From positions 140,201-204,200 of the forward strand of contig NZ_JRFE01000014.1 of assembly GCF_000756305.1 (NCBI RefSeq): 64,000 nucleotides of DNA. The letters run 5' to 3'. Origin of the DNA: Myxosarcina sp. GI1 (GTDB lineage: Bacteria; Cyanobacteriota; Cyanobacteriia; Cyanobacteriales; Xenococcaceae). The notes below the pieces were generated by a model that made no database searches, was not told the DNA's origin, and saw only the letters and a program-made list of their open reading frames with translations. The translations under genes and the position numbers were made by a program. Below are positions 54,901 to 62,633 of this stretch, piece after piece. Positions within the stretch are counted from its first letter, which is position 1, and every line of letters starts with the position of its first letter.

Positions 54901-55168
54901 GATCAATAGTTGGGAATCGCAAGATGAACCAGAGCATTTAAAAACTATCCGCGATCGCCTTTTTAATAGCTCGCAATCAGTTCGGTTGCTCGAACTCTAC
55001 AGACAAATTTTGCATCGAGGTGAAATTGTTGCAGTTGACAGTGCGGAAGAAAAAGAATTGCTATTGACGGGTTTGGTAGTCAAACAAAATGGAATTTTAA
55101 GAGTCCAAAACAGAATTTACAAATCGATCTTTACTCAGTCTTTGTTAGATAGCCAAAAGGTTTCATAA
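48971..55168 (+). CDS. Giant sensor: Ser/Thr kinase, AAA ATPase, TPR-like, GAF, PAS and AAA-like domains
   Basis: 2065 residues. A Ser/Thr kinase (about 1-270) has IIHKDINPANIVI as catalytic loop and IIDFGLAT as DFG. An AAA_16-type ATPase (about 300-600) has VTGHSGLGKTTLVREI near 336 and VLFLDDLQWAD as Walker B. A helical, TPR-like region spans about 740-1290, GAF about 1325-1500, PAS about 1505-1620, and a coiled coil about 1630-1690. The C-terminal AAA-like domain (about 1697-2060) has YILNSRQMGKSSLMVRM and VVFIDEIDSVLG. Related cyanobacterial proteins usually end in a histidine kinase or GGDEF domain, so this ending is unusual. A short repeat near residues 63-76 interrupts the kinase N-lobe. 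The role is inferred: a cytosolic multi-input sensor. Confidence 0.9.
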   Translation: MITLTGYQILAQIYASLNSEVYRATRLADGRAVILKVLKDYPTARELARYKQEYKTINSLNFDSAIARRAAAEPIAAYSLETFQRTVAIVLEDFGAISLRKLLEKQPLTVKEFLPIGIEIVASLKQIHAAKIIHKDINPANIVINPTTRQVKIIDFGLATILKQENPVLKAPQVIEGTLAYISPEQTGRMNRSLDYRTDYYSLGVTFYELLTQQLPFQANDALELVHCHLAKQPLSPHELNPNIPPAVSNIVMKLMAKTAEERYQSADGIKFDLEACWNQLSTTGKIVDLAIASRDLVDRFQIPQKLYGREREIASLLAAFEKVASGANSSPQLTLVTGHSGLGKTTLVREIYKPITQKRGYFIAGKFEQFQRNVPYSAVVSALKDLVRQLLSESNTSLKRWRKKLLAALGSNGRVIVDVIPEVELIIGRQPELPQLGATAAQNRFNLVFKSFIRVFCASKHPLVLFLDDLQWADTASLKLIELITLDTDFKYLFTIGSYRDNEIDPTHSLQFTLQELHREGIVIERISLQPLSGHQIAQLISDTLNCKPRSVRSLAKLVWQKTHGNPFFINEFLKSIYSENLLLFEPVEISVSNARSYSGGWQWNLKQIERIGCTDNLVKFMIDKMQKLPQSALEVLSVAACIGTEFDINILSIICQQSAAEIFEYLVLAIDAGLIIPQSDLNEQLLIQDYKFAHDRIQQAIYTPIEVEKKLAIHLKIGRLLWRQTQPQDLLEKIFKIVDRLNLGWRLVKEGSELKEIARLNLLAGRKAKAANAYEAALKYLKIGRELANDWQTNYDLLLALHSEAAEVAFLNGDFEEMEHYVSVVLQQAKTLLDKVKVYEVQIEAYQSQNQDLEAIQMALPMLDELGFILPSSRQKEIQRELKRVRASLADLQIEDLIELPQISDPEKLAAIEIASSIFSSIFVADSQLLPLLVCKQVDLSVKYGNTSLSAFAYVNYGLILCGVFDEIETGYQFGRLALKIAERFESKELIPRITAVFSTTISIWQEPLRNSLTPLQSAYQIGLEMGDLYYGTSCAYLYLFHSFFSGKELNELASEIKVYELALSKLKQQNTLNYLKIYGQAAFNLIDVVDNPGCLQGELYDEATMLEQHLQANDRYALCALYVNKLYLCYLSGEYERAIAYSVEAQKYLDGATATLLIPLFNFYDSLAQLAVYPDVSSRQQQQILARVVTNQDKMQQWAAVAPTNFAHKFYLVEAERHRVRGDCVEAMSFYELAITQAAEHYYINEEALANELAAKFYLDWEKAKIAKTYLREAHYLYSRWGAGAKTKALEAQYPGFILEAAVAVSMSERLRTTTETDTGSSSGKLLDLATIMKASQAISSEIVLDKLLATLMKILIENVGAQVGYLILETEGQLFIEAFGSVDETKITTLKSLAIDRYLPTSIINYVARTNKTVLENDAAHRGNFTNDSYIKTHQIKSLLCAPLLDRGQLKGIVYLENNLTVGAFNQDRLKILQLLSGQAAIAITNAKLYRELEENQNRLSQFLEAMPVGVSVHERSGRTYYANQIAKELAKASNASADTTTEELPEIYRVYRAGTERLYQSEQLPIARALAGKAAKSDDLELHLPDKILPLEVSATPIFDETGKVKYAIAAFQDITERKRSEAERISFTKELELKNIALQQAKDKLAQSNRTLEQKVLERTQELSQTLEILKATQAELVFENELLKTAEESAFDYQVGGSLAMDYPAYVVRAADRYLYKALKRGEFCYILNSRQMGKSSLMVRMMHHLQHEGVSCGAIDLTRIGSENVSVESWYKGLAVELWRSFGLLRKVNLKTWWQERKDISAIQRLSQFIEEILLVHVGHQNNATQNIVVFIDEIDSVLGLNFPVSDFFALIRSCYNQRSINREYQRLTFALFGVATPSDLMTDIKTTPFNIGQAIQLEAFKEHEARPLLPGLIEKATNPQKVLKEILAWTGGHPFLTQKLCKYISSASVPIPANREAEWIENLVRTKTINSWESQDEPEHLKTIRDRLFNSSQSVRLLELYRQILHRGEIVAVDSAEEKELLLTGLVVKQNGILRVQNRIYKSIFTQSLLDSQKVS
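49168..49180. repeat. In-frame hairpin repeat TGCCCGAAGGGCA in the kinase
   Basis: The palindrome and flanking GC-rich bases (about 49,161-49,200) add residues AIARRAAAEPIA to the kinase N-lobe, between NSLNFD and AYSLETFQR. Family members, as I know them, go directly from the helix to a YSLE-like strand. The insert keeps the frame. Its stem-GAA-stem form resembles 6377-6391. Confidence 0.5.
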
Positions 55169-55255
55169 ATATAGAAACATCGAGCATAATTTCAATTAGC
55201 CTATAGGTATAGATAAATCTTTGTCATCAAATCGATCGCGTGGAGGGAGAAAAAT

Positions 55256-56623
55256 ATGAGTATCGCAACCATAAATCCGACAACGGGAGAAACTTTAAAA
55301 ACTTTTGACCCTTTAACGGATAGAGAAATTGAAACCAAACTTGCTTTGGCTGCGGAAGCTTTTGAAAAACATCGTCAAACTACTTTTCAGCAAAGAAGTC
55401 AGTGGTTAAACAAAGCGGCAGATATTTTGGAACGAGACAAGCAAAAATTTGCCCAGATTATGACCACAGAAATGGGCAAACCTTTTCAGGCAGCGATCGC
55501 CGAAGCCGAAAAATGTGCTAAGGTATGTCGTTTTTATGCAGAGAAAGCCGAGGAATTTCTCGCTGATGTTGAAATTACTACCGATGCCAGTAACAGCTAT
55601 ATTTCCTATCAGCCCCTGGGAGTTGTTTTGGCGGTAATGCCCTGGAACTTTCCTTTTTGGCAGGTGTTTCGCTTCGCCGCACCAGCACTGATGGCTGGCA
55701 ATGTGGGCATTCTCAAACACGCTTCTAACGTGCCTCAGTGTGCTTTAGCAATTGAGGAAATTTTACAACAGGCTGGTTTTCCCGAAGGAGTATTTCAAAC
55801 TCTATTAATCGGTGCCGACAAAGTCGAGGCAATTATCAAAGACGATCGCGTTAAGGCAGCAACCCTTACGGGTAGCGAACCAGCAGGAGCTTCCTTAGCA
55901 TCGGCAGCAGGCAAACAAATTAAGAAGGTAGTTTTAGAATTAGGCGGTAGCGATCCTTTTGTAGTTTTAGAATCTGCCGATATTGAAGCTGCTGTAGAGA
56001 CTGGAGTTTCGGCAAGAATGCTTAACAACGGTCAATCCTGTATTGCTGCCAAACGCTTTATCGTTGCCGAGGCGATCGCCGACAAGTTTGAAAAACTGTT
56101 TGTAGAAAAGTTTGAAGCTCTCAAGCTAGGCAATCCCATGCAGGAGGATACAGATATCGGTCCTTTGGCTACCGAAGCAATTCTGTCGGATATAGAACAG
56201 CAGGTAGCAAAAGCCGTAGATAACGGAGCAAAAATTTTAATCGGTGGTAAGGCTCTGCCAGATAGTGCTGGTAATTTTTATCAGCCAACTATTTTAACCG
56301 AGATCGATCCAGATTCAGCGATTGCTAGAGAAGAGTTTTTTGGTCCCGTAGCTATGCTGTTTCGGGTTAAAGATATCGATGAAGCGATCGCTTTGGCTAA
56401 TAATATTCCCTTTGGTTTGGGAGCCAGTGCTTGGACTAACGTACCAGAAGAACGCGATCGCCTGATAAAAGATCTTGAAGCTGGTTCGGTATTTATCAAC
56501 GGCTTGGTCAAATCCGATCCTCGTCTGCCTTTTGGCGGCATCAAACGTTCTGGTTTCGGGCGCGAACTAAGCAGCCAGGGAATTCACGAATTTGTCAATA
56601 TTAAAACTGTATGGATTAAGTAA
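55256..56623 (+). CDS. gabD: Succinate-semialdehyde dehydrogenase-type aldehyde dehydrogenase
   Basis: 455 residues. PWNFPFWQVFRFAAPALMAG (about 129-148) and GSEPAGASLASAAGKQIKKV (about 203-222) form the cofactor site. VVLELGGSDPFVVL (about 223-236) holds the general base Glu, and NNGQSCIAAKRF (about 257-268) the catalytic Cys. The ELGGSDP form matches the short cyanobacterial semialdehyde dehydrogenases that, with 2-oxoglutarate decarboxylase, bypass the gap in the citric acid cycle. Those enzymes prefer NADP. The decarboxylase gene is not in this window. The ribosome site GGAGGGAG before ATG 55256 is strong. It lies 87 bases after the giant kinase gene. Confidence 0.88.
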   Translation: MSIATINPTTGETLKTFDPLTDREIETKLALAAEAFEKHRQTTFQQRSQWLNKAADILERDKQKFAQIMTTEMGKPFQAAIAEAEKCAKVCRFYAEKAEEFLADVEITTDASNSYISYQPLGVVLAVMPWNFPFWQVFRFAAPALMAGNVGILKHASNVPQCALAIEEILQQAGFPEGVFQTLLIGADKVEAIIKDDRVKAATLTGSEPAGASLASAAGKQIKKVVLELGGSDPFVVLESADIEAAVETGVSARMLNNGQSCIAAKRFIVAEAIADKFEKLFVEKFEALKLGNPMQEDTDIGPLATEAILSDIEQQVAKAVDNGAKILIGGKALPDSAGNFYQPTILTEIDPDSAIAREEFFGPVAMLFRVKDIDEAIALANNIPFGLGASAWTNVPEERDRLIKDLEAGSVFINGLVKSDPRLPFGGIKRSGFGRELSSQGIHEFVNIKTVWIK

Positions 56624-56778
56624 AGGCAGAGGGCAGAGGGCAAACAAGTCGAAAAATAATCTCCCTGCTCCCTGTCTTGGTCAGCATTCCCTTGCGCCTT
56701 TCGTCGACGCGGGGTCTGACCGCTGCTCCTCTGCTCAATACCTATATGCGGTCTACCCAATCGAAAACTGCTGTATAT

Positions 56779-57687
56779 TTAGGCGGCAGGTAAACCTAAC
56801 CAGTCGGGGTTGGCGGCAGTGGCATCAAACAAATTATCGGTTTTAAATGGTTCGTATTTTCCTTTGGCTGCAACTTCTGCCGTACGAGCTAGTAGTGCTG
56901 AGACTTCTTCGCTACTCAAGGGCTTAAAAGTATCGGCAGCCTCGATCGCCTGGTCGAGTATTTCCATACTATCGATACCTGTAATTACTACAGAAGTAGG
57001 TAAATTTAGCGCGTAATGCAGACATTCAATCGGCTTTACTACCTTGCTTTTGAGAATATGACCATCTGCCATTGATTTCATTCCCAATACTCCTATTCCT
57101 TGTTCGACCAGTACGGGCAAAACCTGATGCTCGAAACTGCGAAAGTGAGCATCCATAACATTTAAAGGCATCTGTACTGTATCAAACTGAAAATTATGCT
57201 GTTTGGCAATTTCTAGCATTCGCAGATGAACCAGCGGATCTTTATGTCCTGTAAAACCGATGTAACGGGTTTTACCAGCTTGTTTGGCTTCTAAAAAAGC
57301 GGCGATCGCTCCATCTGCGGCAAAAAAGCGATCGGGATCTTCGAGGCGAATTACTTCGTGAAACTGCAATAGATCGACGCGATCGGTTTGCAGACGTGCG
57401 AGAGATTCATCAATCTGCTTGGCAGCAAGTTCTTTGGTGCGACCGTCAATTTTAGTCATCAGAAAAACATTGTTGCGATAGCCATCCTGCAATGCTTTAC
57501 CCATCCGAAGCTCGCTAACGCCGTCATTGTAGTCCCAGCAGTTATCCATAAAAGTGATACCGCGATCGATCGCACTACGAATAATGCGAATGCTTTCTTG
57601 TTCTTCATCTTGATGCCCGACGTGAAAGCCACCAAGACCAATGGCAGAGACTCTTTCTTGTGTATTTCCTAGCGTTCTATATAACAT
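56779..57687 (-). CDS. Aldo/keto reductase family protein
   Basis: 302 residues. The N-terminal RTLGNTQERVSAIGLGGFHV (about 4-23), the catalytic Asp-Tyr pair in TFMDNCWDYNDGVSELRMGK (about 45-64), the Lys in FLMTKIDGR, and the His in LLQFHEVIRLEDP all fit the family, which reduces aldehydes and ketones with NADPH. The protein ends soon after the barrel helix (no C-terminal ferredoxin or TAT tail). It converges on gabD across 155 bases that contain a GC-rich imperfect hairpin near 56,681-56,724, possibly a terminator. Confidence 0.88.
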   Translation of the reverse strand: MLYRTLGNTQERVSAIGLGGFHVGHQDEEQESIRIIRSAIDRGITFMDNCWDYNDGVSELRMGKALQDGYRNNVFLMTKIDGRTKELAAKQIDESLARLQTDRVDLLQFHEVIRLEDPDRFFAADGAIAAFLEAKQAGKTRYIGFTGHKDPLVHLRMLEIAKQHNFQFDTVQMPLNVMDAHFRSFEHQVLPVLVEQGIGVLGMKSMADGHILKSKVVKPIECLHYALNLPTSVVITGIDSMEILDQAIEAADTFKPLSSEEVSALLARTAEVAAKGKYEPFKTDNLFDATAANPDWLGLPAA

Positions 57688-57906
57688 TTCTGATTTTAAT
57701 TTAACCTAAACTAGCATTGCTAAAGTTGCACCCGACATAGTTGCAACTAAAATTTGCATCATCGACTACAACTGCCATATCGCACCCTTCACTACTTTAT
57801 GTTTGATATTTGTCGTGACGAGGAGACATTATCAAAATAGATCTGCTAGTTTCTCAATTACATCTATCAAATGATTTAGAGTCAATTGCCACAGTTAGAT
57901 AACTAT

Positions 57907-58185
57907 TTACTTATAGTTATCGTGTTCGTTAAGTATTCTTTCGACTCTGGCTTCTTCTACTTTGTGAGTTAGTTTTTCAGCTTCGTATAAATCTCTTTGG
58001 GTTTTAGTCAAGCTAATAGTAGAACCGATGGTAAATACTAGTCCCATACCCATATAACCTTTAACCCAGCCATTTACGGGTAAATAAATTATTCCGATCG
58101 CCGTAGCTGAAATAGATATCATAAACGATAGCCAAGTTTGAATTACCCACGCCGAACTATGTTCTTGCGTTCTTTTTTTTGCCAT
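57907..58185 (-). CDS. YiaA/YiaB-type inner membrane protein
   Basis: 92 residues. Two spans, WVIQTWLSFMISISATAIGI (about 13-32) and GYMGMGLVFTIGSTISLTKT (about 43-62), have the layout of YiaA/YiaB-domain proteins. A charged, helical tail follows (about 63-92). No function is known for the family. The 219 bases to the aldo/keto reductase hold no further gene I can support. It is transcribed away from the cytochrome gene, with 241 bases between. Confidence 0.8.
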   Translation of the reverse strand: MAKKRTQEHSSAWVIQTWLSFMISISATAIGIIYLPVNGWVKGYMGMGLVFTIGSTISLTKTQRDLYEAEKLTHKVEEARVERILNEHDNYK

Positions 58186-58426
58186 AATTAAAATTCTTAT
58201 TATTTAACAGTTATCGCAATTTTATAAAAGTAACTCATCATAAAATATTATGAAGTGACACTTAATAGAGCTAACCAAACATATTACAGCAGAGCAAACA
58301 AACTATTAGAAACAATCGACTGGATAAATCAAACTAGCTAAACTAAAATTGTTTATCAAACATAAATTTAATTCATAAACTTTTCCTAAAGATATTTTTG
58401 TAAAAAGAAACCTGAAATGAAGTTTT

Positions 58427-59149
58427 ATGGCAAGCAAACGCTCTCAGCCTTATCAACCACTGTTACTACGCATACTTCACGGTATAACCAGCTTGTTTGC
58501 AATCGCGGCGATCGTTACTGCTTTTTGGACTTATGATATTTATGATGGACGATGGGGCAGAATATATTTACCTAAATACACAGAGATTGAAGGTATTCAT
58601 GGAACATTTGGATTATGGACATTACTAATTTTTCCTTTGTTTGTTTTTTATGCTTTTAATCGGGGTCAGCATAGATTAATTGATTCAAATTCTTTAGTAA
58701 AACTGGCTGAATTTGGCAAACCTATTTGGTGGTACACTCTGCATCGTTTAGTCAATACTGTTAGTATTTTGGCATTAACCTTAGCTGTTTTTTCAGGGAA
58801 AATGATGAATGAAAAATGGCTGCCAGAAGGAGAATTAAATCATGTTTGGTACTATGTTCATTTAGTGGGTTGGCTAATCTTAGTAATTTGTATTGCGATT
58901 CATTTATTGATGAACATCAAGGTTGGGGGTGTTTCTTTGATTTTGTCGATGTTTAATTGGCGATTTCGTAGCGAAGATAGTCCTAAATTATGGCGCAGGA
59001 ATTTTTCTATCTGGCGCGATCGCTTTGGAATGTCAACGGTAAAACAATGGCTACAATCTAGATCGCTGCTAAAAATTATTGAAATTTTTGTCTTGGTTGC
59101 AATTATTTTGGCTTGGATAGTTTCTCTGCTTAAAGAGTTATTGTTTTAA
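58427..59149 (+). CDS. Cytochrome b561-like membrane protein
   Basis: 240 residues. Four or five spans and several His in the spans or at their ends: LLRILHGITSLFAIAAIVTA (about 13-32), IHGTFGLWTLLIFPLFVFYA (about 57-76), LHRLVNTVSILALTLAVFSG (about 104-123), YYVHLVGWLILVICIAIHLL (about 142-161). Pairs of these His would hold two b haems, as in bacterial b561 or formate-dehydrogenase gamma-type cytochromes. A C-terminal span follows (IIEIFVLVAIILAWIVSLL). It lies 80 bases before an FAD oxidoreductase gene, so the pair may pass electrons between flavin and quinone; this is inference. Confidence 0.75.
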   Translation: MASKRSQPYQPLLLRILHGITSLFAIAAIVTAFWTYDIYDGRWGRIYLPKYTEIEGIHGTFGLWTLLIFPLFVFYAFNRGQHRLIDSNSLVKLAEFGKPIWWYTLHRLVNTVSILALTLAVFSGKMMNEKWLPEGELNHVWYYVHLVGWLILVICIAIHLLMNIKVGGVSLILSMFNWRFRSEDSPKLWRRNFSIWRDRFGMSTVKQWLQSRSLLKIIEIFVLVAIILAWIVSLLKELLF

Positions 59150-59229
59150 AATCTTGAAATTAATTTTGCCTTTGTTATTACATTAGTCGTTCGATTGAGC
59201 AATAATAACTACAATTATTATAAAAACAC

Positions 59230-60588
59230 ATGACCAAGACCAAAGTTAACTGGCAGGCGATCGCCTCAGAACTAGAGGGAATAGAAACAACAGATAATCG
59301 CGATCGCTTGACCAAACTATCTTTAGATTACTATCACTTCAGCCCTATTTTGTTCGAGCAGTTGCAAGACAAACGAGGAGACTTGGCGGTTTTTCCTACT
59401 ACCGAAGCCGAAGTAGTTCGAGTCGCTAAAATCTGTGTCAAACATCGAGTTTCCCTGACGGTTAGAGGTGCGGGAACGGGTAACTATGGTCAGTGTATTC
59501 CCCTTAAAGGTGGCGTAATACTTGACGTTAGCAAAATGAATCGTGTTGTTTGGTTGCAGCCTGGGATAGCTTGCGTTCAGCCTGGAGTAAAAATGGCGGC
59601 TTTCGACAAACAAGCCAGAGCCATTGGTTGGGAGTTGCGGATGGCACCTTCTACCTATCGCACTGCAACTATTGGCGGCTTTATCGGTGGCGGTAGTGTG
59701 GGAATGGGTTCGATTAACTACGGACAAATAAGCGATCGCGGAAATTTGCGACGGGTGCGTTTGGTGACGCTGGAAGATGAGCCGAAAGTTATGGAACTAG
59801 AAGGTGATGAAGTTAAAAAAGTGCTTCATGCTTACGGTACTACAGGAATTATTACCGAACTAAAAATTCCTCTCGCTCCTGCATATCCTTGGCAAGAAGT
59901 TATTGTAGTCTTTGATGAGTTTATGAGCGCTGCTAAATTCGGTCAAGCTCTTAGCGATAGTAGCGGAATAGTTAAAAAACTAGTTAGTATTCACGCTGCA
60001 CCCATAACTGCTTACTTTACTTCGCTACAGGACTATCTGCCTCAAGGCAAGCACTGTGTTTTGTTAATGGTGTCGGAATACGACTATGCACCTTTTACAG
60101 ATTTGGTTAGAGAATATGATGGAGAAATTACTTACAGTAAGACTGCTGCCGAAGCCAGCAAGAGTACCAGCTTACTTGAATATACCTGGAATCATACCAC
60201 GCTTTTAGCTCGCAAAGTAGATCCCAACCTAACCTATCTGCAAACTTTCTATTTCACCTTGGAAAGAGTGGAAAAAGCCTATGCCAAAGCTGGTGATGAA
60301 GTTATGCTGCATTTAGAGTTTTTACAGGCGGGAGGTAAAGCTGTTCCTGCTGCCTTGCAGTTAATTCGCTACACCACTGAAGATAGACTCAATGAAATTA
60401 TTCGCGATCGCGAGGCAGATGGGGCATTTATTGCCAATCCTCATGTGTACACTATTGAAGACGGCGGCAACAAGCAAATCGATCTCGAAAAGGTTGCCTT
60501 TAAGCAAAAAGTCGATCCCTACGGTTTGTTAAACCCTGGCAAAATGCGCGGCTATGCGATCGAGCAAAAATCAAAAGTCAAAAGTTAA
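59230..60588 (+). CDS. FAD-linked oxidoreductase (PCMH/GlcD type)
   Basis: 452 residues. The PCMH FAD-binding domain (about 50-230) shows LAVFPTTEAEVVRVAKICVK, SLTVRGAGTGNYGQCIPLKG (about 75-94), APSTYRTATIGGFIGGGSVG (about 137-156) and YGTTGIITELKIPLAP. The C-terminal half ends YGLLNPGKMRGYA, the usual close of FAD-binding type 4 enzymes such as glycolate or lactate oxidases. There is no iron-sulfur domain and no membrane span. The substrate cannot be told. It follows the cytochrome b561-like gene by 80 bases in the same direction, suggesting that it may feed electrons to it. Confidence 0.85.
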   Translation: MTKTKVNWQAIASELEGIETTDNRDRLTKLSLDYYHFSPILFEQLQDKRGDLAVFPTTEAEVVRVAKICVKHRVSLTVRGAGTGNYGQCIPLKGGVILDVSKMNRVVWLQPGIACVQPGVKMAAFDKQARAIGWELRMAPSTYRTATIGGFIGGGSVGMGSINYGQISDRGNLRRVRLVTLEDEPKVMELEGDEVKKVLHAYGTTGIITELKIPLAPAYPWQEVIVVFDEFMSAAKFGQALSDSSGIVKKLVSIHAAPITAYFTSLQDYLPQGKHCVLLMVSEYDYAPFTDLVREYDGEITYSKTAAEASKSTSLLEYTWNHTTLLARKVDPNLTYLQTFYFTLERVEKAYAKAGDEVMLHLEFLQAGGKAVPAALQLIRYTTEDRLNEIIRDREADGAFIANPHVYTIEDGGNKQIDLEKVAFKQKVDPYGLLNPGKMRGYAIEQKSKVKS

Positions 60589-60663
60589 AAGCGGCGAGAA
60601 GCGTATCGGAGGTTTTCTCATCAGCCGCTGGAGTTAGCGAGGCTCGCTAAGACGTTAAAAGTT

Positions 60664-60764
60664 AAAACTAAAATACTTAATTTATAAAGCTTCTAGACGT
60701 TCGGCAAAGCTCAGTCGAGCTGTAGTTTGGGGTGTCTTAATTCTTCTATACACTACTGTATAAT
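60664..60764. repeat. Dispersed ~100-base repeat, copy B
   Basis: Matches copy A (13472-13570) in the same orientation, with a two-base insertion before the final TATAAT. Here it lies directly upstream of the Uma2-family gene, and its TATAAT at 60759-60764 could act as a -10 box for that gene. A coding start at 60727 would fall inside the repeat and is not favoured. Confidence 0.7.
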
Positions 60765-60795
60765 GGCGTTACAGCCTCTTTTTCCCACATACAAG

Positions 60796-61368
60796 ATGAC
60801 TGCTTCAACCACACAAAGCCTATATTCTTTTGAAGAATATCTCAGCTATGAAGAAGATCCCGACAACCGTTACGAATTGGTAGACGGCAAGCTTATATTA
60901 ATGAACCCTCCGACTTTTCGCCACATTTTAATTGCCAAATTTATCGAACGAGAACTAGACAGAGAAATAAATCGGCTTCAGCTACCCTGGTTATCTATTC
61001 GAGAAGGAGGAATTAGAACTGGCTGGCGTAAATCTCGGATTGCAGATGTGTATGTGGTAGAGAAAGAGCGAGTTTTAAATTCCCTAGATAAATCGGGAGT
61101 GTGTGAAATTCCACCGTTACTAGTAGTGGAAGTAGTTAGTCCCGACTCTGTAAAAAGAGACTATCGTTTCAAAAGATCGGAATATGCAGCCTTGGGCATC
61201 AACGAATACTGGATTGTCGATCCTACTTCACAACAGGTTACGCTTTTAGTATTGGATGAAGGATTATATGAGGAGACTGTGTTTGCGGAAACAGAAACCA
61301 TAGTTTCCTCTACTTTCACCAAACTCCAACTAACTCCCAAGCAAATTTTTACAGCCGAAGATATTTAG
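60796..61368 (+). CDS. Uma2-family (DUF820) restriction-endonuclease-like protein
   Basis: 190 residues from the Met at 60796 (MTASTTQSLYSFEEYLSYEE), the usual family start; the open frame goes back to 60727, within a repeat. RYELVDGKLILMNPPTFRHI (about 28-47), the Asp in SRIADVYVVEKERV, LLVVEVVSPDSVKRDYRFKR (about 112-131), and YAALGINEYWIVDP (about 134-147) form the PD-(D/E)xK-type core. These proteins are very abundant in cyanobacteria and often travel with repeats or mobile elements. The activity is not well established. It is likely expressed from repeat copy B. Confidence 0.87.
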   Translation: MTASTTQSLYSFEEYLSYEEDPDNRYELVDGKLILMNPPTFRHILIAKFIERELDREINRLQLPWLSIREGGIRTGWRKSRIADVYVVEKERVLNSLDKSGVCEIPPLLVVEVVSPDSVKRDYRFKRSEYAALGINEYWIVDPTSQQVTLLVLDEGLYEETVFAETETIVSSTFTKLQLTPKQIFTAEDI

Positions 61369-61411
61369 AGCGATCGCTAAATCGCTGATTGAGTATTTAT
61401 TTCTAACGTTT

Positions 61412-61738
61412 ATGGTATTAAAGAAATGCAACTTAAGCCTTACTATCGCAATTTTTATGCTCGTTTTTCTTTCGGGATGCTATGGAAAGAATTGTCTGAG
61501 TAAACAGACTACCAAACCAAGTCATCTGTAGCGGTTGCTTGAAACTAAAAAATGTCCAGGTTGTTACTTGGGCGATGCCGATCTAAGTGATGCCGAGCTA
61601 GCAGGTGCTGATTTGTCGGGAGCTATGCTAGTCAAAGCCCATTTAGATGATGCTAACTTGCAACAAGCTAATTTAAGCAGTGCAGAACAGAATTGGGAAG
61701 ATGTAAATTATGGTGCTGGAATGAATGGTTACGCTTGA
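61412..61738 (+). pseudogene. Pentapeptide-repeat lipoprotein with an in-frame TAG
   Basis: One reading frame from ATG 61412 encodes a lipoprotein signal (MVLKKCNLSLTIAIFMLVFL then SGC, lipobox Cys23). It reaches TAG at codon 40 (61529-61531), then goes on with RLLETKKCPGCYLGDADLSD and pentapeptide repeats (AELAGADLSGAMLVKAHLDD, ANLQQANLSS) to TGA-type stop 61736-61738. The usual family residue at this position before RLL is Gln, so CAG to TAG is likely. The C-terminal segment also has a Cys-x-x-Cys pair. The gene is probably inactivated; efficient readthrough cannot be excluded. Confidence 0.65.
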
Positions 61739-61796
61739 GTCTATACTGTAATGGCATGGGCTTTTTAATAGCAACTTTAGACAATTGCTGTTACGA

Positions 61797-62615
61797 TTAT
61801 TCCATATTTTTAAGAGTTTCTTCGCGAATAACTTCAAATACTTGACGATTAAGTAGAGTAAATTCTGGTGTCATAGTGTCATCGATATGACGCGGGCGTT
61901 TGAAATCTACCAGAATATCTTCTTTGAGATGTCCTGGATTTACGCCTAAAATTAAAATGCGATCGCCTAGAAAAACTGCCTCTTCAATATCGTGAGTCAC
62001 AAAAATAACGGTAGTTCTCAACTCGCTCCAAATTTCCATCAACAGTTCCTGCATCATATGTCGCGTTTGGGCATCTAGCGCGCCAAAAGGTTCGTCCATC
62101 AATAAAACCGAAGGAGAATTAACTAAAGCTCTAATAATACTGGCTCGTTGCTTCATTCCTCCCGAAAGTTGGTGGGGATAAGCATGACGATGTTTGTACA
62201 ACCCGACTCGATTGAGATATTCATCAACCAACTCGCGTCGCTGTTTTTTGGCAACACCTTTTATCCGCAAGCCAAATTCAACATTTTGTGCGGTAGTTTT
62301 CCAAGGAAGCAAGGAATACTGCTGAAAGACAAAACCGCGATCTGCTCCTGGTTTGGTTACAGTTTGCTTGTCTACAAAAATATAGCCCGTAGTAGGACTT
62401 ATAAATCCCGCGATCGCATTGAGCAAAGTTGACTTGCCACAACCAGAAGGACCTAACAAACAAACAAACGAACCTGGTTCGACATGAAAATTGAGATTAT
62501 CTAATACTTTAATAGTATGACGGCGCGCGCCAAATGAAACCGATAAGCCTTCTACTTCGACAAATCCTTTGGTCAATTGTGCCGTGGTTGGCGTTTGTAC
62601 TGCGATATCATGCAT
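61797..62615 (-). CDS. NitT/TauT-type ABC transporter ATP-binding protein
   Basis: 272 residues. Walker A LLGPSGCGKSTLLNAIAGFI (about 53-72), signature LSGGMKQRASIIRAL (near 150), Walker B VLLMDEPFGALDAQTRHMMQ (about 170-189), and the H-loop VIFVTHDIEEAVFLGDRILI. The subtype is that of NrtD/SsuB/TauB/ThiZ, the ATPases of nitrate, sulfonate, taurine or thiamine-precursor uptake. It follows the permease gene by 18 bases and is the last gene of a three-gene operon. The substrate cannot be told from the ATPase. Confidence 0.93.
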   Translation of the reverse strand: MHDIAVQTPTTAQLTKGFVEVEGLSVSFGARRHTIKVLDNLNFHVEPGSFVCLLGPSGCGKSTLLNAIAGFISPTTGYIFVDKQTVTKPGADRGFVFQQYSLLPWKTTAQNVEFGLRIKGVAKKQRRELVDEYLNRVGLYKHRHAYPHQLSGGMKQRASIIRALVNSPSVLLMDEPFGALDAQTRHMMQELLMEIWSELRTTVIFVTHDIEEAVFLGDRILILGVNPGHLKEDILVDFKRPRHIDDTMTPEFTLLNRQVFEVIREETLKNME

Positions 62616-62633
62616 GAGTTTGTTCCTAATTTC

